Shown here: piece by piece, positions 46,801-59,958 of the stretch | How positions within the stretch are numbered: the stretch's first letter is position 1 | Layout: each line of letters begins with the position of its first letter | Assembly: GCA_026168455.1 (NCBI GenBank) | Contig: CM047426.1 | Location: 86,579,986 to 86,643,985, forward strand | Source: Theocolax elegans | Lineage: Eukaryota; Arthropoda; Insecta; Hymenoptera; Cerocephalidae | Length of the DNA: 64,000 bases | Reading direction: 5' to 3' | Program-made: the position numbers and the translations under genes | Notes under the pieces: generated by a model | Seen by the model: only the letters and a program-made list of their open reading frames with translations | Database searches by the model: none | What the model was told of the DNA's origin: nothing

Positions 46801-47270
46801 CGTGCTTCGTTTTGATCCATTCCCCATTCTCTCCTCTCTCTTCCGTTTTATTTTGTCGGAACTCAAAATTTCAAAGCACGAAAGTTATACAGTCGAGTAG
46901 TACACCGCTTTTGGAGGATATATCCTCGTGTGCGCGGACTTGAACGCGCAGATACGTGCGGGGAGGCGACAGTGTATACTCGTATATTATTTTCATTTTT
47001 TTGCGGTAATCGTGGAGTTTATTTCCGAATTGGATTAAGTATCGTACATATATAAATATATATATATATAGTATCATTATTTATATACACGGGAGTTTTG
47101 TGTCTTCTTTTCCGTGTGAAGAGGCTCGCAAGTTAAAGAGTGGGAGAGCGCACACGTGCGAGATCGAGTGTGAGACCGGGTTTTCTGGATTCGAGAGATT
47201 CTCGTTTGGTTTTGCCTGTCACAAGAACGAGAGTGTCATCGTAATAACGCTGATCCAGGTTTTTTAAAAG
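46800..47270 (+). other. Candidate 5' UTR first exon
   Basis: GC- and CpG-rich relative to its flanks, with no long recognisable frame, as expected of a leader. It ends AAAAG|GTGAGC at 47270/47271, a good 5' splice site. With the two plus-strand ratchet points downstream it could be the first exon of a long gene whose coding exons lie beyond the window. The intron would then be cut into segments of about 11.0 and 5.7 kb. The 5' boundary is guessed from the TATA box. Confidence 0.3.
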
Positions 47271-47279
47271 GTGAGCGAA

Positions 47280-48650
47280 CCGACTATACAGATACAAAAC
47301 ACTGGGTGAACCTATATAGTAGTGCCTCGTAGCGGACGACATTGTTCGCGTGATTTTTTCTGTTTTTCTGGAATCCGCGTTGCATGAAATTGTGCAATCC
47401 AACATTATTATTAATTCTCTCGGCCGCATGTGCGCAAATGTTTGAAAATAAGTGATTGATTGTCGTTTACCTCATTAACCGATGAACGCCGGTGTTTGCA
47501 ATTGAAAACGTACAGTTCAGCAAATTTTTAATAATATTTCAAGTACATCTTTACAACAAATAAACGTGTACAGCTTTTAATCAAGTGTCTCATAATTTGC
47601 ATTTATTAAAACCCGTTTTTACGTTTAAGAAACGTGTGCGACAGTAATTAACTACATAATTTACAAACTGATGAAGTTGAATATTAATTGAAGTATATAA
47701 ATATATACGCATTAATGTATAAATTTAAATAATAAGTAATAGAATAACTAAAGATTAACAAACAAATCGATCTTAATTTAAGGTACTCGTGATAAATACA
47801 TATATAAATTGTATACAAAACAAACGTGACAAAGTCGAGAGACGAGACAGATACTATTTAAAGCCGTCGTAAAACAATAAAACTACTCCGAAAATATTGA
47901 CAAGGGCAATAATCGAAATATAATGAAAATCCTTATATACGGGTACATCAGCTTTAAGCTACATCTAGGAAATGACGTAACCTCCCTTCGTTTAAAGACA
48001 AAACAACCGCGAGTGTAAACCTGAGGCAACCCCAGAGATTTTCAAGGTAAAACGAGACAATACCGTCTCTTTTTGGTTCTGTGTACGCAACGATTTTCTC
48101 GGAGGCGCTCGTCGACTCCCTTCGTCGAATGCCCTCTCGCGCACACAAGGGTGAAAGCCCTTCCTCCCACATTTTCGACGCGTCTACACGCACACGAACC
48201 GAGTCCCTCGTTGTATTCGTATATGCGTGTGCAGTGAATGTGTATTCTCAGGTCCGATCTATTCTAGGCAGTAGCCTCTCTCTCTTGGATTTTCGGGTTT
48301 TTAAATGCGGCCATAGACGTTCGATTTTAATTCACACGAAGTAGCGAGAGTCAAAGGGTGCACAGATATACTATTCGATATATATGTGTGGGTACGTGTG
48401 AGGCTTCTATTAATAGAAGTGAAGCCGGAGTACGACTTCCCGAGTATAGATTATCACCGTGGCAAACATGATTATTACGTTCGATCGATCCTCGCTTCTT
48501 TTTTTTGACGTTTCGTCGACCGAATTGTGGCAGAAGTGTGTGTATCCGTGTGTATATACGCGTCTCCTAGTGTTTCGATGAGTTGGCCTGTAAGCTGCTT
48601 TATTGTGTAAAAGCTGTGCTAGTGTTTACACGATGCATTACACGTTACTT
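47280..48650. other. Non-coding; AT stretch then CpG patch
   Basis: 47440-47940 is AT-rich. 47960-48600 is CpG-richer, with short unrecognised frames on both strands. It could hold an alternative promoter, but no core elements or donor stand out. Confidence 0.35.
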
Positions 48651-48742
48651 CTATTTGTACAATTGCTCTATATATATACACCTATAGTTTAATGGATTTA
48701 TCAGGTATCTATAAATATTTTGGTGCATATACACTATTTAAG

Positions 48743-48764
48743 TATATATATATATATATATATA
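48743..48764. repeat. (TA)11 microsatellite
   Basis: A perfect TA run of about 22 bp. Confidence 0.9.
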
Positions 48765-48779
48765 GATTATAATCGTGTA

Positions 48780-50234
48780 CAATTGAGGTAATCGATGTGT
48801 TATAAGCGACGGTTACAAAGACAATGAGTATGGGATACATGCAACGTAACTAATTAAGATATCAATACTACATGTAAATAATAAATTTTAAATTAATCAA
48901 CGCTGATTTATCACTCTATACCTATGACTTATTCTTGCATCAATTATGTAAAGATAACGGATCGATTTTCCATTTTGCGCTTAAAATCTGCTCGAGAAAT
49001 CAGTTCATACTAGATTAACTGCATGTACCAGGCGATAAGATTCTATATCTTTGTTTAATTGTTTAGAAAAATCTACTTAATTTTTTGCAACTACACATAC
49101 TTTAAAGATTGTCAAACGCATTTATTTGTATAAAAAAGACTCAAGATTTCTTTCACAAAGTATTTGTTTGAATTTTGAGCACTTGATAATTATTCGTTTG
49201 CGTTAGCTACTTTTGACCTCTGAGGTCGACAAATTGACACAAAAAAGTATATTTACAGGTATATATTATTATCATATTTCAACTTGCATATGTAGAAAAA
49301 ATATTATTTCCATTTAAATGCATGGACTTTTTTTATTCGCTGTTATTATTTGTAAAAAAAACCAAGATACCAGTCGATTTAATTGTATGAAATTCAAAAT
49401 TTTTGTTTTCGTAACTTAAGTAACAATTATCATTTATTTTGTAATTTTAAAGCAATTTCATATTATTACTAATAATAATTTATAATGAAATTAACATAAA
49501 ATTTTTACACAATGATTGTCACATCCTTTAAATGTGTATATAAATTATTATACGTAAAACTGTAATAAATACAAAGATCAAAGAATCAAAAATTTAAAAG
49601 CTATAGCTATAACGCATAGAATCTCTCGGTTTGCATTTCGTATATACGTTGATGCGCGCAAGCATCTATTTCCATCTCGCCGCCAGCGCGCGCACTGCCT
49701 GCGTATATACCCATCATTAGGGCTTTCTCTCTATCTTTCTTTCTGTCTCTCTTCCGTACACACGACTACATGCATCTACACTATACGGAGTTTAGAACAT
49801 ATTACATCGTAGTAGTATTTTTTCCTATATTCCTCTCCTTGGACGAGGAATTATTTAAATTGCTGGCGTAACTATTTTTTTTTTCTTTTTGAATCGCTCT
49901 TTCTGACGACGGGTTTTTGTAATATTATTACATTCAACGTTTTCATAACAATTATTCTAGTTCTATATTTGCACTGTTTTCCTGTTTCCAGCGAAGATGC
50001 ATAATGAAATTGTTGATTATAGCTGATACAGATACAAGATGCGTTTTTCGGAGTCGTTTCCATCGAGTCAGAAATATAATTTTGCAAAATAAGTAATCAA
50101 TTTTGTTTTGTATAATTCACAATTTAATTAATGTCGTATTTAGTTCTTATTTGTTAAAATTAATGACCTTACATTGACCTCAAGGTCTAAAGTAAAATGA
50201 TTTAGACAGTTGAAGTTCAATGCCCAAGATGTAT

Positions 50235-50270
<36 letters not shown>

Positions 50271-51055
50271 TGTGCAGAGAAACAACTAATAAACCCGCCA
50301 TCAGCAAATGTGTAAGTCACCTGCAAACTAACAGACAAAAAGTTTGATCGCTGACAAAGCTCGGATATATGCGTTATCTGTAAGTCGACCGAGTGTAAAC
50401 ATGGTTTTCTCGTTATTGTAATAGCGTAACGCACAGGGTTGTCACTCCGTCAACACTGCGATATATCAATTCCAATGTGATCTCTCTAATCTCGAATAGA
50501 TATTTTTCTTGCAATTTTAAAACATAGTCTGAGACAAGGTCGCAATGTTGCGTGACATAATTATTTAGCGCGAGTCGTCTGACCGTAGGAATATAACGTA
50601 TTTATCGAGGGACGATCGATGATGGATTTAAAAGACATCAAGATATAAGGAATTTCGTTCGTTCGTGACTTGAATGTGCTCCTTTTATTCGTTTTATTTT
50701 TTTCTCTTACTAGCTTGGACTTGAATTTGGATTCGGAGATAAAGTCGATTACATACTTGTAAGGCCAGTTTTCAGGTATGGGAATATTCTGATGGTTTTA
50801 TTTCGTTAACCGAAGCAAATGCTACCGAGTACGTATATAGTTAGAATACTGCTGACGCTTGGGAAGATAGATTATATCTTTTGATAAGATCTTTTTACCT
50901 CATTGAGTATTTGAAATTATTGAAGAGGAAAGTATTTTGAATTGTAAATATCGTGAATTTACTGCTGCACCTTGTTGTTATTTATTTGTTTATAGAATTA
51001 TTGAAAATCACCTTGCCGATTTAATCATAATATTATGCAGCACAAATAATTTGTT
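48780..51055. other. AT-rich non-coding stretch
   Basis: A small CpG patch lies at 49640-49770 and a larger one near 50530-50650. The rest is AT-rich. No gene is supported. Confidence 0.55.
50239..50268. repeat. (AT)15 microsatellite
   Basis: A perfect AT run of 30 bp. Confidence 0.95.
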
Positions 51056-51059
51056 GGTC

Positions 51060-51215
51060 AAGAGACGGGTACCGTAAAATAGATATGTACGTTGATACTA
51101 TTCGGAGAGAAAAAATTCATAAAAACGTTTATCCAAATTGTTTGGGTATAATTTTATATAAAAGTGAGAATCAGATTGACGACTTTTTACCATGCTGGAT
51201 AAGAATATTTTCCAC
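51060..51215 (-). repeat. Diverged dispersed repeat, copy C (inverted)
   Basis: The best-matching part, 51155-51205, includes GAGAATCAGATTGAC and TTACCATGCTGGAT. It is the reverse complement of 42325-42375, with further weaker similarity upstream. Non-coding. Confidence 0.6.
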
Positions 51216-51219
51216 GTGT

Positions 51220-53210
51220 GAGCACTTCAACCACGTGTCTTATTTTTAAATATTTATTATACCAGCACTTTATTTTTTATTCCAAAATTGTCTATATTAA
51301 AAGAAGTGAATTTATTTTGTTTTTGTGTATTAATCTAAAAAAACCGTACTTTTTACATTAACCGTATAAAAATCAACTCATTTAATGACACAGTGTGAAC
51401 GTGGAATTTCACAAGATTTATCTCGAAAAATGTTCGGAGAATCGTTGAGTAAAAAAAGCCCTCGAGAAAGAAGCAGTGACTCCATAACGGAGCTTGAAAA
51501 CGCACGTGAGCGCGGCTGTTATTGCGCAATAGAGACCAAAACACTGTGCGGCTGCAGCTAAGCGGAATATACCGTTGACGCGACCGGTCCACGTTGTCTA
51601 TGTCTCGAGGGGCCTCTCAGCGTCTGTACGGGAAAATGACCGTGTAACTCCGGCATGATTTTTCATAATATGAGTTCCTTTTTTTGTTGACCCGTGTTTT
51701 CAAATTAATCGAGAGAACAATTTTTCGAGAATAATTTCGGTGACTCGATATTTTTGGTGCAGAAGAATCTCTCGGGGTCTTTAAAACTAGTAGCGAGTCA
51801 AGCTTACATACATAGATTGATTGAATTTATTTTCATTTAAAATTGATGAATTGATAGAGAGCTTATATTGATCAATTGAAATTTAATAATCTCGTTAAAG
51901 TATGTAGTACAAGAGTAATAATTACACTAATGATTTTATCTCGTCTTTATTGTTGTGACTATGAGTAATATTTATTACACATTGAATTATTGTATTACGG
52001 ATTGTTCTGACATCATTTTTGATTGGCGAATAAACATCAACGACTATTTATGACGATACATTTTTTAAAGTTATATACATTTATTTGCATAGACATTTCT
52101 TTAAAAGCTGCCAATTAAAAACATAAAATGCTTCTCGTATATAGCAATATACGGACTTGTAAGGCTTCAAATCGATCAGTATTTAGCAAGTGAAAAGGAT
52201 CAAAACAAAGCCATCATCGCGACAAGAAGGATTAGCATCCAACTAAATCATTATATAATGCTCTTACAATATTACTGTAACGTACATACACTAGATTGCC
52301 ATATGTTGCAGTCGTATTCCGGAACTATTAGAGTCGCTTATTCGCGACTGCTATCTACCCAACCGATCAATTTATTCAATTTGCATTCCGCGCGTTCGCT
52401 GCTGCGCGCATGGACGATCTACCGCGCATGCGCACAGACACCGGGCGCGGTTATTAGTAGATATGCCCCCTTGGTGCATCGTATTGCTGTAACCCGTCCC
52501 GCAAATCATACAAATACGGTGCATTTAGTATATAGGAAAAGAGGAAGTACTGAAAGGTTTCAAAGAGAGATTCCGTGATTAAATTAGTGTATAGTACTTT
52601 TTCAGTTAGACGTTTACTCGTGCATTTAAATTATAACTGGTTAATTCGATTAATTGAATCGAAATATGCGCAAATGATTATTCCAAACTTTGTTTTCTAA
52701 TGTTAACATGGAAATTTTATCCAAGTCTTGGGAAAGAAGAACTTGATTTAAATGATGATATAGTATAATCAGTGTGTATAGTTTAGGCTTATATGCCATA
52801 AATGTACGATTTCTAATAAAAAATAAATTGTATAACGACCCTTACGTTTATTCCATGTACTCTAGTGCAATTTTAATTTTTTAGTTTAATCATCTTGTTG
52901 CACTGTAAAACAAACGTGTATATACCAAATAATGTTCTATTCAAGCGTAGTACAATACTGTTACGATACCGTTCGAAAGGGGTTCTCTATAGATTTAGTA
53001 TAAACTTTTTGTCGTTCTAACAATCCGTTGTTTCACGTTCTTGCGGCGAACTTTACTCGTGTGCGCGGGTGACTTTGCTGTTTTTCTTCCTTAGTTCCTC
53101 GACACGAGGTCAAACTTGCAAGAGCAGCGGAGAAGACAGGAGAGACGAGCCAAACGCGTTAATCGCACCTTCACGATGAAACTCATGCGTTGTTCCCGCG
53201 AGCGGTTTTT
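51220..53210. other. Non-coding; CpG patches at 51470-51700 and 52360-52560
   Basis: The patches contain short unrecognised frames (79 codons minus, 106 plus), without domains or splice pairs. The rest is AT-rich. Confidence 0.5.
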
Positions 53211-53224
53211 TCTCTCCCTACCTC

Positions 53225-53345
53225 CCTCTCTCTCTCTCTCTCTCTCTCCCCTTTACACCCATCGTTTTCTTAGGAACGGGAGAAAGGTCAAGGGGATCAA
53301 GGCTGCTGCAGTCTCTTTCGGTCTCTCTCTCTCTCTCTCTCCTTC
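53225..53345. repeat. Two (CT)n microsatellites in a CT-rich patch
   Basis: CT/TC runs at 53225-53248 and 53322-53342. They account for the Ser/Leu-rich and Arg/Glu-rich frames on the two strands. Confidence 0.9.
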
Positions 53346-53349
53346 TCTC

Positions 53350-56300
53350 GCTTTCTCTCTCCCGGGCGATTAAAGCAATTACGAGAGAAAAAATGCACAC
53401 GAGAGAGTAGTTTGTAAAAGCGGCGAGATTTTTCTTTTTCGTCCTCCGCTCTTTGAGGAGCGAGTGCGCGACTTTTTTTACTTTAGTTGCCATTGTTGCT
53501 GTACAGGATAGTCCTAACTCTCGTAAAATATTTTTTACGATGTGCGCGCCACACAGTTTACATGTTTGCGCCTGGATTTTATGGTAACTTACTGGCGCAA
53601 CGGAAAAAAAAACATCCCGCAAAAATTATGCATTTATATGTGTACGTGTGTGTGTGTGTGTACGTGAGTTTTTGAGAGGATTATGTGAGCAATGTTGCAT
53701 GAATCGTTTGAGTGATTGATTTGGTGTATGCCACGATGAAAATTAAATTTCAATTTCCAAATTCTTACGTCATGAAAATTTCTGCACATAACTATGTATA
53801 ATGCAGGAAAAACTTGCACAGTATAGTTATCTAACTTTTTTTATATATTTTAAATATAAATTGATTATCAAAAACACTTTACATAAATGTATTACTTTTT
53901 TCATGAATGTAAATAAGTAATTGAAAATGATTAGACATGTTTCAATATCTTGTACAAAATTATCCAATAATTAGTACAATTTTTTTTAAATAACAACAAC
54001 ATATTTTACATTTTATAAATGATCGACTGGTGCACAAATCACTTAGACAACCAAGTAGAAAAAAAACGAAAATTTTTAACTTGTAATTGACCTCGTGCGG
54101 AAAGATTTAACCATCAGTTTTTTCTTGCTTAGCGCATGCAGACGTCAAGAGACTTTGCAAGGTTTATCGTGGCCGTTTTGCGCCGAACACTAGAGAGAGA
54201 GAGAGGGAAGAGAGCGTAACGGCACTCGCTCAACACGAGTTTTTTAGGCGATAGTCTCGACGAGTCTAAGCGCACCAATTCTTTGACTTCTCTTGTATAC
54301 CAGATCTGTCTTTTAGGCTATAGGAGATAAGAATGCTGCCGTCGTATGGTCAACGCTTTTTGATTTTCATGAAAACCTATTATCTATTAGAGGCAAAACT
54401 TGCACCTATTGTGTTCTCTCAAAGGACGTTTACTCGTTAAAGTAATTTTTTGCTATTATTACGCGTTGGCTTTACACTTATAAAACATCAAAAAGAAATT
54501 TATTCAATAATATTATATTTACATGAAGCTTCTTAAATTTAATTTTAATACATTAATCGTGCAAATATATAATTGTATTATATGATAAGTAAATATTGTT
54601 ACAACATTTATGTAGGTCGCTTAACTTTTCAACTTTCAACATTCCGAAAAGGCCATACAAAAATAACAGCATAAGAATAATCATCGATTTGACCGATCAT
54701 TTATCTACATTAAAAGACACATGAATAATAAAAAAAAAGAAACTAGAAAAGTGAACTTTCTAGTCAAATATCGTTTGCGACCTCAAAAAGTGCGATTGGA
54801 AGAGAAAAAAAAGGAGCGCTTACGCCTATTTTCACCACAAAACACGAATTTCCATAGAAAATGAAAAACCGGAAAATCGCATCTTCCTTGAGCCTGGGAA
54901 AGTCCGAGTCGTCTTCGTAGCATTAATAAAAGCGCAATTATCGATAATCGAGTGCAGGCGCGTAAACTCGCTCGCGCGCCACTCGGGAAAGCGACGCTGC
55001 GAAGATGTGCTGCTGTGGTATAAGCAAAACCGGGAAAGAAAGCTTTTTCCGCTGGATATATGTATGTATATGCGTGCGTGAGCGTGAGCGTGAGCGTGTG
55101 TGTACGTATGTATGTATTGAATATACCGAAGAGTTGCAACCGGTTTTCGGTTAGCTCGCTAATCGACTTTACGATTCTCTTTGGCTACCGTGCGCAACAG
55201 AAGAACAAATTCGAAGACGCCGGAAAAAGATCAAGCGGGAAATCAACGATCGCGTAGATATAACGGGAGGTCGTTACTATATAGTATACAAGTGGTTTTA
55301 TTATTTTCGAGAATTGCAAGAGACGCGATTTAAAGTCCTTTTAATTATATATGTATGTATAGAGCTGGAAATGGTAGTATCACATTTTTTTCGTGAATTT
55401 AGGTATCGCATGTGCATGGAGTTACTTACGAATTGTGTGCAAATAAGAAGAAAGTTGGTTTCGCAGTTTTTCTCACGTGACCAGGGGGACGCGTCTTCGG
55501 TTATTAATAATCGAGGTTAAAAAATTGTTGGAAAAGGTGTACACACATGAGATATTCGAATGTTTTAAGCGAAAGTCACTACTTTCAGCAGTGGATTAAG
55601 TCTTGTTTTTTGTATACACATTATACTCTTTTGCCGAATGAAAAAGTTATATACTCTTTACAATATTTGTTATATGACTTACTGGTATTTTTATGCTCGA
55701 ATTATTTAAGTATTTTAAGAGTGTGCACTCTCTGTTACAGTTTTACTAAATTTTCATTCTCATTGGAATGTCTTTCTAGAAAATTTCTACTTTTACGTAG
55801 CAATTAAACGTTTAATAGTAGATAATTTAACTTTTCCGTGTGTATAGTAATATGTGTACCCGATATATATATATTAACCAGACATTTAATTTATTGAAGA
55901 AAAAAAAATCGTGGAATTTAAAACGATCGTTAAGGATTATTTTGCAATAGAGTTGTTAGGCAGAGAATAAAAATTGCGAACTTTGTAAGTAGTTTTTTTT
56001 TCCAAGACGGAAATATCGATATAAAAATATTGAGCGTAAACAACAATCAGCCGTTCGCTCGTACGCAATGAGAAGGGAAAAAACAAAAGAAAAATTAACG
56101 ATCTTTTTCTAAATGTTCCGGTTGACACGTACGAAAGCCACGTTACGTATACACAACTTGCTATATGGAAGAAGGAAAGGAAAATTGCGCTAATAGTCAA
56201 AGCCAAAGCAGCTAATAGCCAAGGCTACCGAAGGATACACCGCTCGATCTCCGGGAATCTTCCCGTCGATTTCATAGTGATCGGTAATCGCGGTCCGAGA

Positions 56301-57200
56301 AATTACGGTACAGCCGGTGTGCGTCTGTGAGAAAATGTGCGCGTCCTCGGTCGGATGAAAATTATCTGATTTCAACCGAGATCCCGATCGATCGGCTTTA
56401 ACCTTTACTTGATACTTTTTCGAAAAACTTGAAGGATTTATTAGTAACGTAGTCGAAGCGAAATTTTTTAAAGAAATTCGCGTAACGATCGGCGACTTTC
56501 AGTTAATGTTTTATACTTTTGGAAAGGAGGCCACTCTTGTGTGATGTATACACGTGCATATTGAAATATTTTTTACAGAATTTTATGCTGTTTTTTCACT
56601 TTTCAAACGTATGGTAATATTGCGTATAAAAGTGGACAAAATTATAGGTTTTACATGGTCTTTTAACTTACAAATTGGCGTGCTCTATTAAATGCGAAAT
56701 TTATTTACTGAAAGCTTATAAAATAGGATCAATTTTGTCTACGTACTTTCGGCTGAAAGTTTCAAATGATTATTTAATTAAAGGTAATGTGCATCGTTTA
56801 TTTAATAAGAACCGAAAAAGGCAGATTTTATTCAATTTGTTAGTGTTCAAATGTACAAACTATATTTTAACCTAGTCCAAGATTAATTGATTTTTGTCTA
56901 GTTTGTGTAAATAGTAAATGAGATGCACTACATCGGCAAATCGTGTTTTTTTAATTAGCTTGTGGTAATTGAGTATGTGCGACACATTGCTCAATAGATT
57001 GGTGTATTAATTACTTAACGATTGACTTTCAAATTGATAGTGCTTCCTTTTACAGTGCAACGCATCAATCACTGTTTTACTTTGCAAACGTAATTCTTGA
57101 CATCGCATTACATAACTCAAACGAAGAAAATAAAATAAAATGGAAAATCGACAATAGGAAATATTATATCCGTTGCATTTGACCAACCACAATTCAAAGT
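53350..57200. other. Non-coding; alternating CpG patches and AT-rich DNA
   Basis: CpG-richer patches lie near 54080-54360, 54790-55290 and 56040-56420. Each has short overlapping frames without recognisable products. AT-rich stretches lie between them. A TG run lies at 53646-53661. No gene is supported. Confidence 0.5.
55072..55103. repeat. (GCGTGA)n-type hexanucleotide repeat
   Basis: About four imperfect GCGTGA units running into a short TG run. Confidence 0.85.
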
Positions 57201-57800
57201 ACTTCCGTCATGTATAAGATCGCGTACGAATGTTCGCTCTCGATTATTCTTAGTATACGAAATTCCTTGGTCTTCCCACACGCGTTCACTTTCACCCCTT
57301 TTTTCGGATTTCTCCCGTGCAGCGCTCCTGTAGAAAATGATCATCGGGGAAATTATAGCCAACTCGCCGGTAATCGATATCCGTTGTGTCTCACGTGCTG
57401 TTCAAATGTGTGTATGTGTGTGTTGGTGTGTGTGTGCATGTGTATAATACTTAGACTATGCAGTAGCCTTTTATCGGCAGCGTTCATCCGTTTTCCTTTA
57501 TGCGCGCGCTTCCTCCGTGCGATTCTTCCCCATGACATCGTGGGACGTTTTCTCTATCCGCTCCCGTGTGCATCTCGATGCATCTTATCAATCGGGGTGA
57601 AAGTGACACGCGCTTCTTTCTCTCTCTCTGTCTCTCCCTCTCCTTCTCTTTCGCTCCCTCCGTCTCTTTCTCTCCGTGTAGGTGCGCTCGATACAAATTT
57701 AGAAAGTCGATCGCTTCCCTCGCTTCTTTTTTTGGGGATATATGTGTACATGTGTATATATAGACGATACGAAAATCTGCTCTCGAGCTAATTAACGCGA
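57200..57800. other. CpG- and CT-rich patch
   Basis: Includes a TG-rich run (57407-57439) and a CT-rich tract (57617-57677). The tract ends at TAG|GTGCGC, a poor donor. A 193-codon plus frame spans the patch. Its Ser/Leu/Cys-rich composition tracks the low-complexity DNA and no domain is visible, so it is not called a gene. Confidence 0.35.
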
Positions 57801-58280
57801 TTGCTATTCGTAATAAATTTTTTTTTCTAACGTGTATTTTTTGTCAGTCTATGAAAAGCCTTTCTTTTATAGTGTCGCGTATGTTTGTACGTCTATGTAC
57901 GTCTCTTCTCACTTTCTAATTTTAATCCTTGTCAAACGTACGGCAACGTGTTATTAGGAACGTCTATAAGATAGGGAGGGATATAGAAAATTGTATAAAT
58001 AAACTTTCTCGGCGTGTAAGACGGTGTGAATGGGATTATCACTGGAAATTATTTTCTGCGAGAGGCGCGAACATTGAACATTGTACGTGTGAGTGTGTGT
58101 ATATAAAATGTATATAGGAGACGACGCCAGGTCGTTTATTAACTTGACTTTAGTCCTATACTCATTTTGTCTTCTTTATTTTCGTGATGAAGTGCGCGTT
58201 CCTCGCCACTTAATTAAGCTTGCGCGTGCGCGCTCGTTCAAAACGAGAAATAAGGTGGAATTGATTAAAATTTATATGCG
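57800..58280. other. Non-coding
   Basis: Mixed composition with short unrecognised frames. Read here as intron sequence upstream of the ratchet point. Confidence 0.45.
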
Positions 58281-58313
58281 CTAATTTTTTTTTTATCACT
58301 CTTTTAGGTAAGA
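58281..58313 (+). other. Recursive (ratchet) splice site 1
   Basis: CTAAT (58281-58285, branchpoint-like YTNAY with its A 23 nt from the junction) is followed by a pyrimidine tract of about 17 nt. Then CTTTTAG directly abuts GTAAGA at 58307/58308. A full 3' splice site joined to a full 5' splice site with no exon between is the signature of stepwise removal of very long insect introns. The donor is a good match (GTAAGA). The same arrangement recurs at 63963. It implies a plus-strand transcript crossing this point. Seen: the motif. Inferred: that it is used. Confidence 0.55.
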
Positions 58314-59944
58314 CCATTAACTGGCAGTGAAGCTAACGTTGAACTTAAAATTATTACGGTTGTTAAAGGTTTAACATAGTTTAGTTTAAATTTACACTAG
58401 GATGGAATGAAGTGCAATAAAACTTGCTACACTATATTTATGAATGCGAGGTAACCTATAGATTTAGCAACCCGTAAAAATTGATCTACTCGAGTCTCTC
58501 TTACAATTCTGTAAAAGTCTGATAAAATCCATAAATTATCTTTGACATTCATTTTTATCGAAGTTTTTTCGAATTTAATTACACGGTTTTAATTTAAAAA
58601 ATATTTGCAATGCAATTCAAGAAATATCATATGAAATGATTAATACTGGAGTGTATACGGTTGAAACAAACGAACACTCAAAACAATAAAGCAATAACAA
58701 ACTCGCAAAACAAACAACTTTCTCAGAGTCACCTATATACTGTGAACGAGACCAGAGTGCGAGAATTCTAACATTCCGACAATTCACAACAAAGTTGCGC
58801 GTTCTTTCTATTATATATATATACATACTCACGCGCGCGTGCGAGTAGTTTCCGGTCGCGTAAATTCACCATCTGCTCTCTCGTCTAAGTTGACGCATCC
58901 ATATACAGGTTCCCCTCTGATCAGCGTGTCTTAGTCTTAATTAAGCGAAGAAAACGTTTGGACAATGGGAAAATACCCTCTAATAGATCTCTCGCGTGTC
59001 TTCCGCGCAAAGATCCGAGAGAGGAAAGCCGTGCACGATTCTCATGTCGTCGAGAGGCCGACATTAGCGTAAATCCCAAAGCGCCGCGCACAAAACCGCC
59101 AAGGAAGACAATAGGAGGCCATCACCGATTTATATATGCATATTTTATACGGTTGATACGTAAGGTTATACTTTGTAAATGGGATCAGTTGTTACCCATT
59201 ACAAATGATCCTCGATGGATTGAAATTTTCCAGATCGTGATTTATTTTCTCTTATAACTGTTACGTTTTATTTTCGAATGTTCAGACTACGAATTTATAT
59301 AGCTAAACAGCTGAAATACATTTTAAGCGTACGTATAAAATTTTAATATCAACGAAGGTAAAATTTTATTAATTATAAATGACTGTAACTAAATATCCGT
59401 AATGAAGATAAGATTTGAGATAATTATAAAGCCACTGAAAAGACAAGTAAATAAAATTGTTGGATATGGTTAAATGAATATTTTTCTCCATTAACTAATG
59501 AAGTAATGAAACTTGTTAATTTTATCAAATTTTTATTACATGCACTTATCTTTTAAAAGTTAGCGAGGACTTTTTTTACTTTATTTTTTCTCCGTCAATA
59601 CACTATACTCTTAGAGTTACGATAAGACTTTCTAGACAAGTGCAGAAAAAAAGTCGAATATGTCGTTTGAAATTCCTTTCCGCGTGGCTTATCTGTGGCG
59701 ACGTTAATTTTTTTTCTTACCTTTGGTATATACCCCGAGTAATACTATCTCTTTTTACAACAGGGACGAGCGCTATGTGTGTATAACGAGACTCTTACGC
59801 TCGCGGCTTCGTTTACTTTCATCCGGTGTTCATTTTAATGCGTCCTTTAATTGTCGACATACAAGTGCCGCGTGCCCTGTGTTTTCTCGGTAAACCTCGA
59901 ATTTCGTGGACAACGAAAAGGTTTTCTTAGTAAAGTGTTGTGAA

Positions 59945-59958
59945 GGGGGGGGGGGGGG
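59945..59958. repeat. Poly-G run (G14)
   Basis: Fourteen consecutive G in otherwise AT-rich sequence. Confidence 0.9.

Noticed and set aside
46382..46815. Open frames of 107-129 codons in the GC-rich promoter-like region
   Set aside because: They read through CCG and TA/TG repeats, with no domain. A leader or promoter reading fits better.
57210..57791. 193-codon plus-strand open frame
   Set aside because: It spans TG and CT-rich low-complexity DNA, has a matching set of open frames on the other strand, a Ser/Leu/Cys-biased composition and no recognisable domain or splice context.
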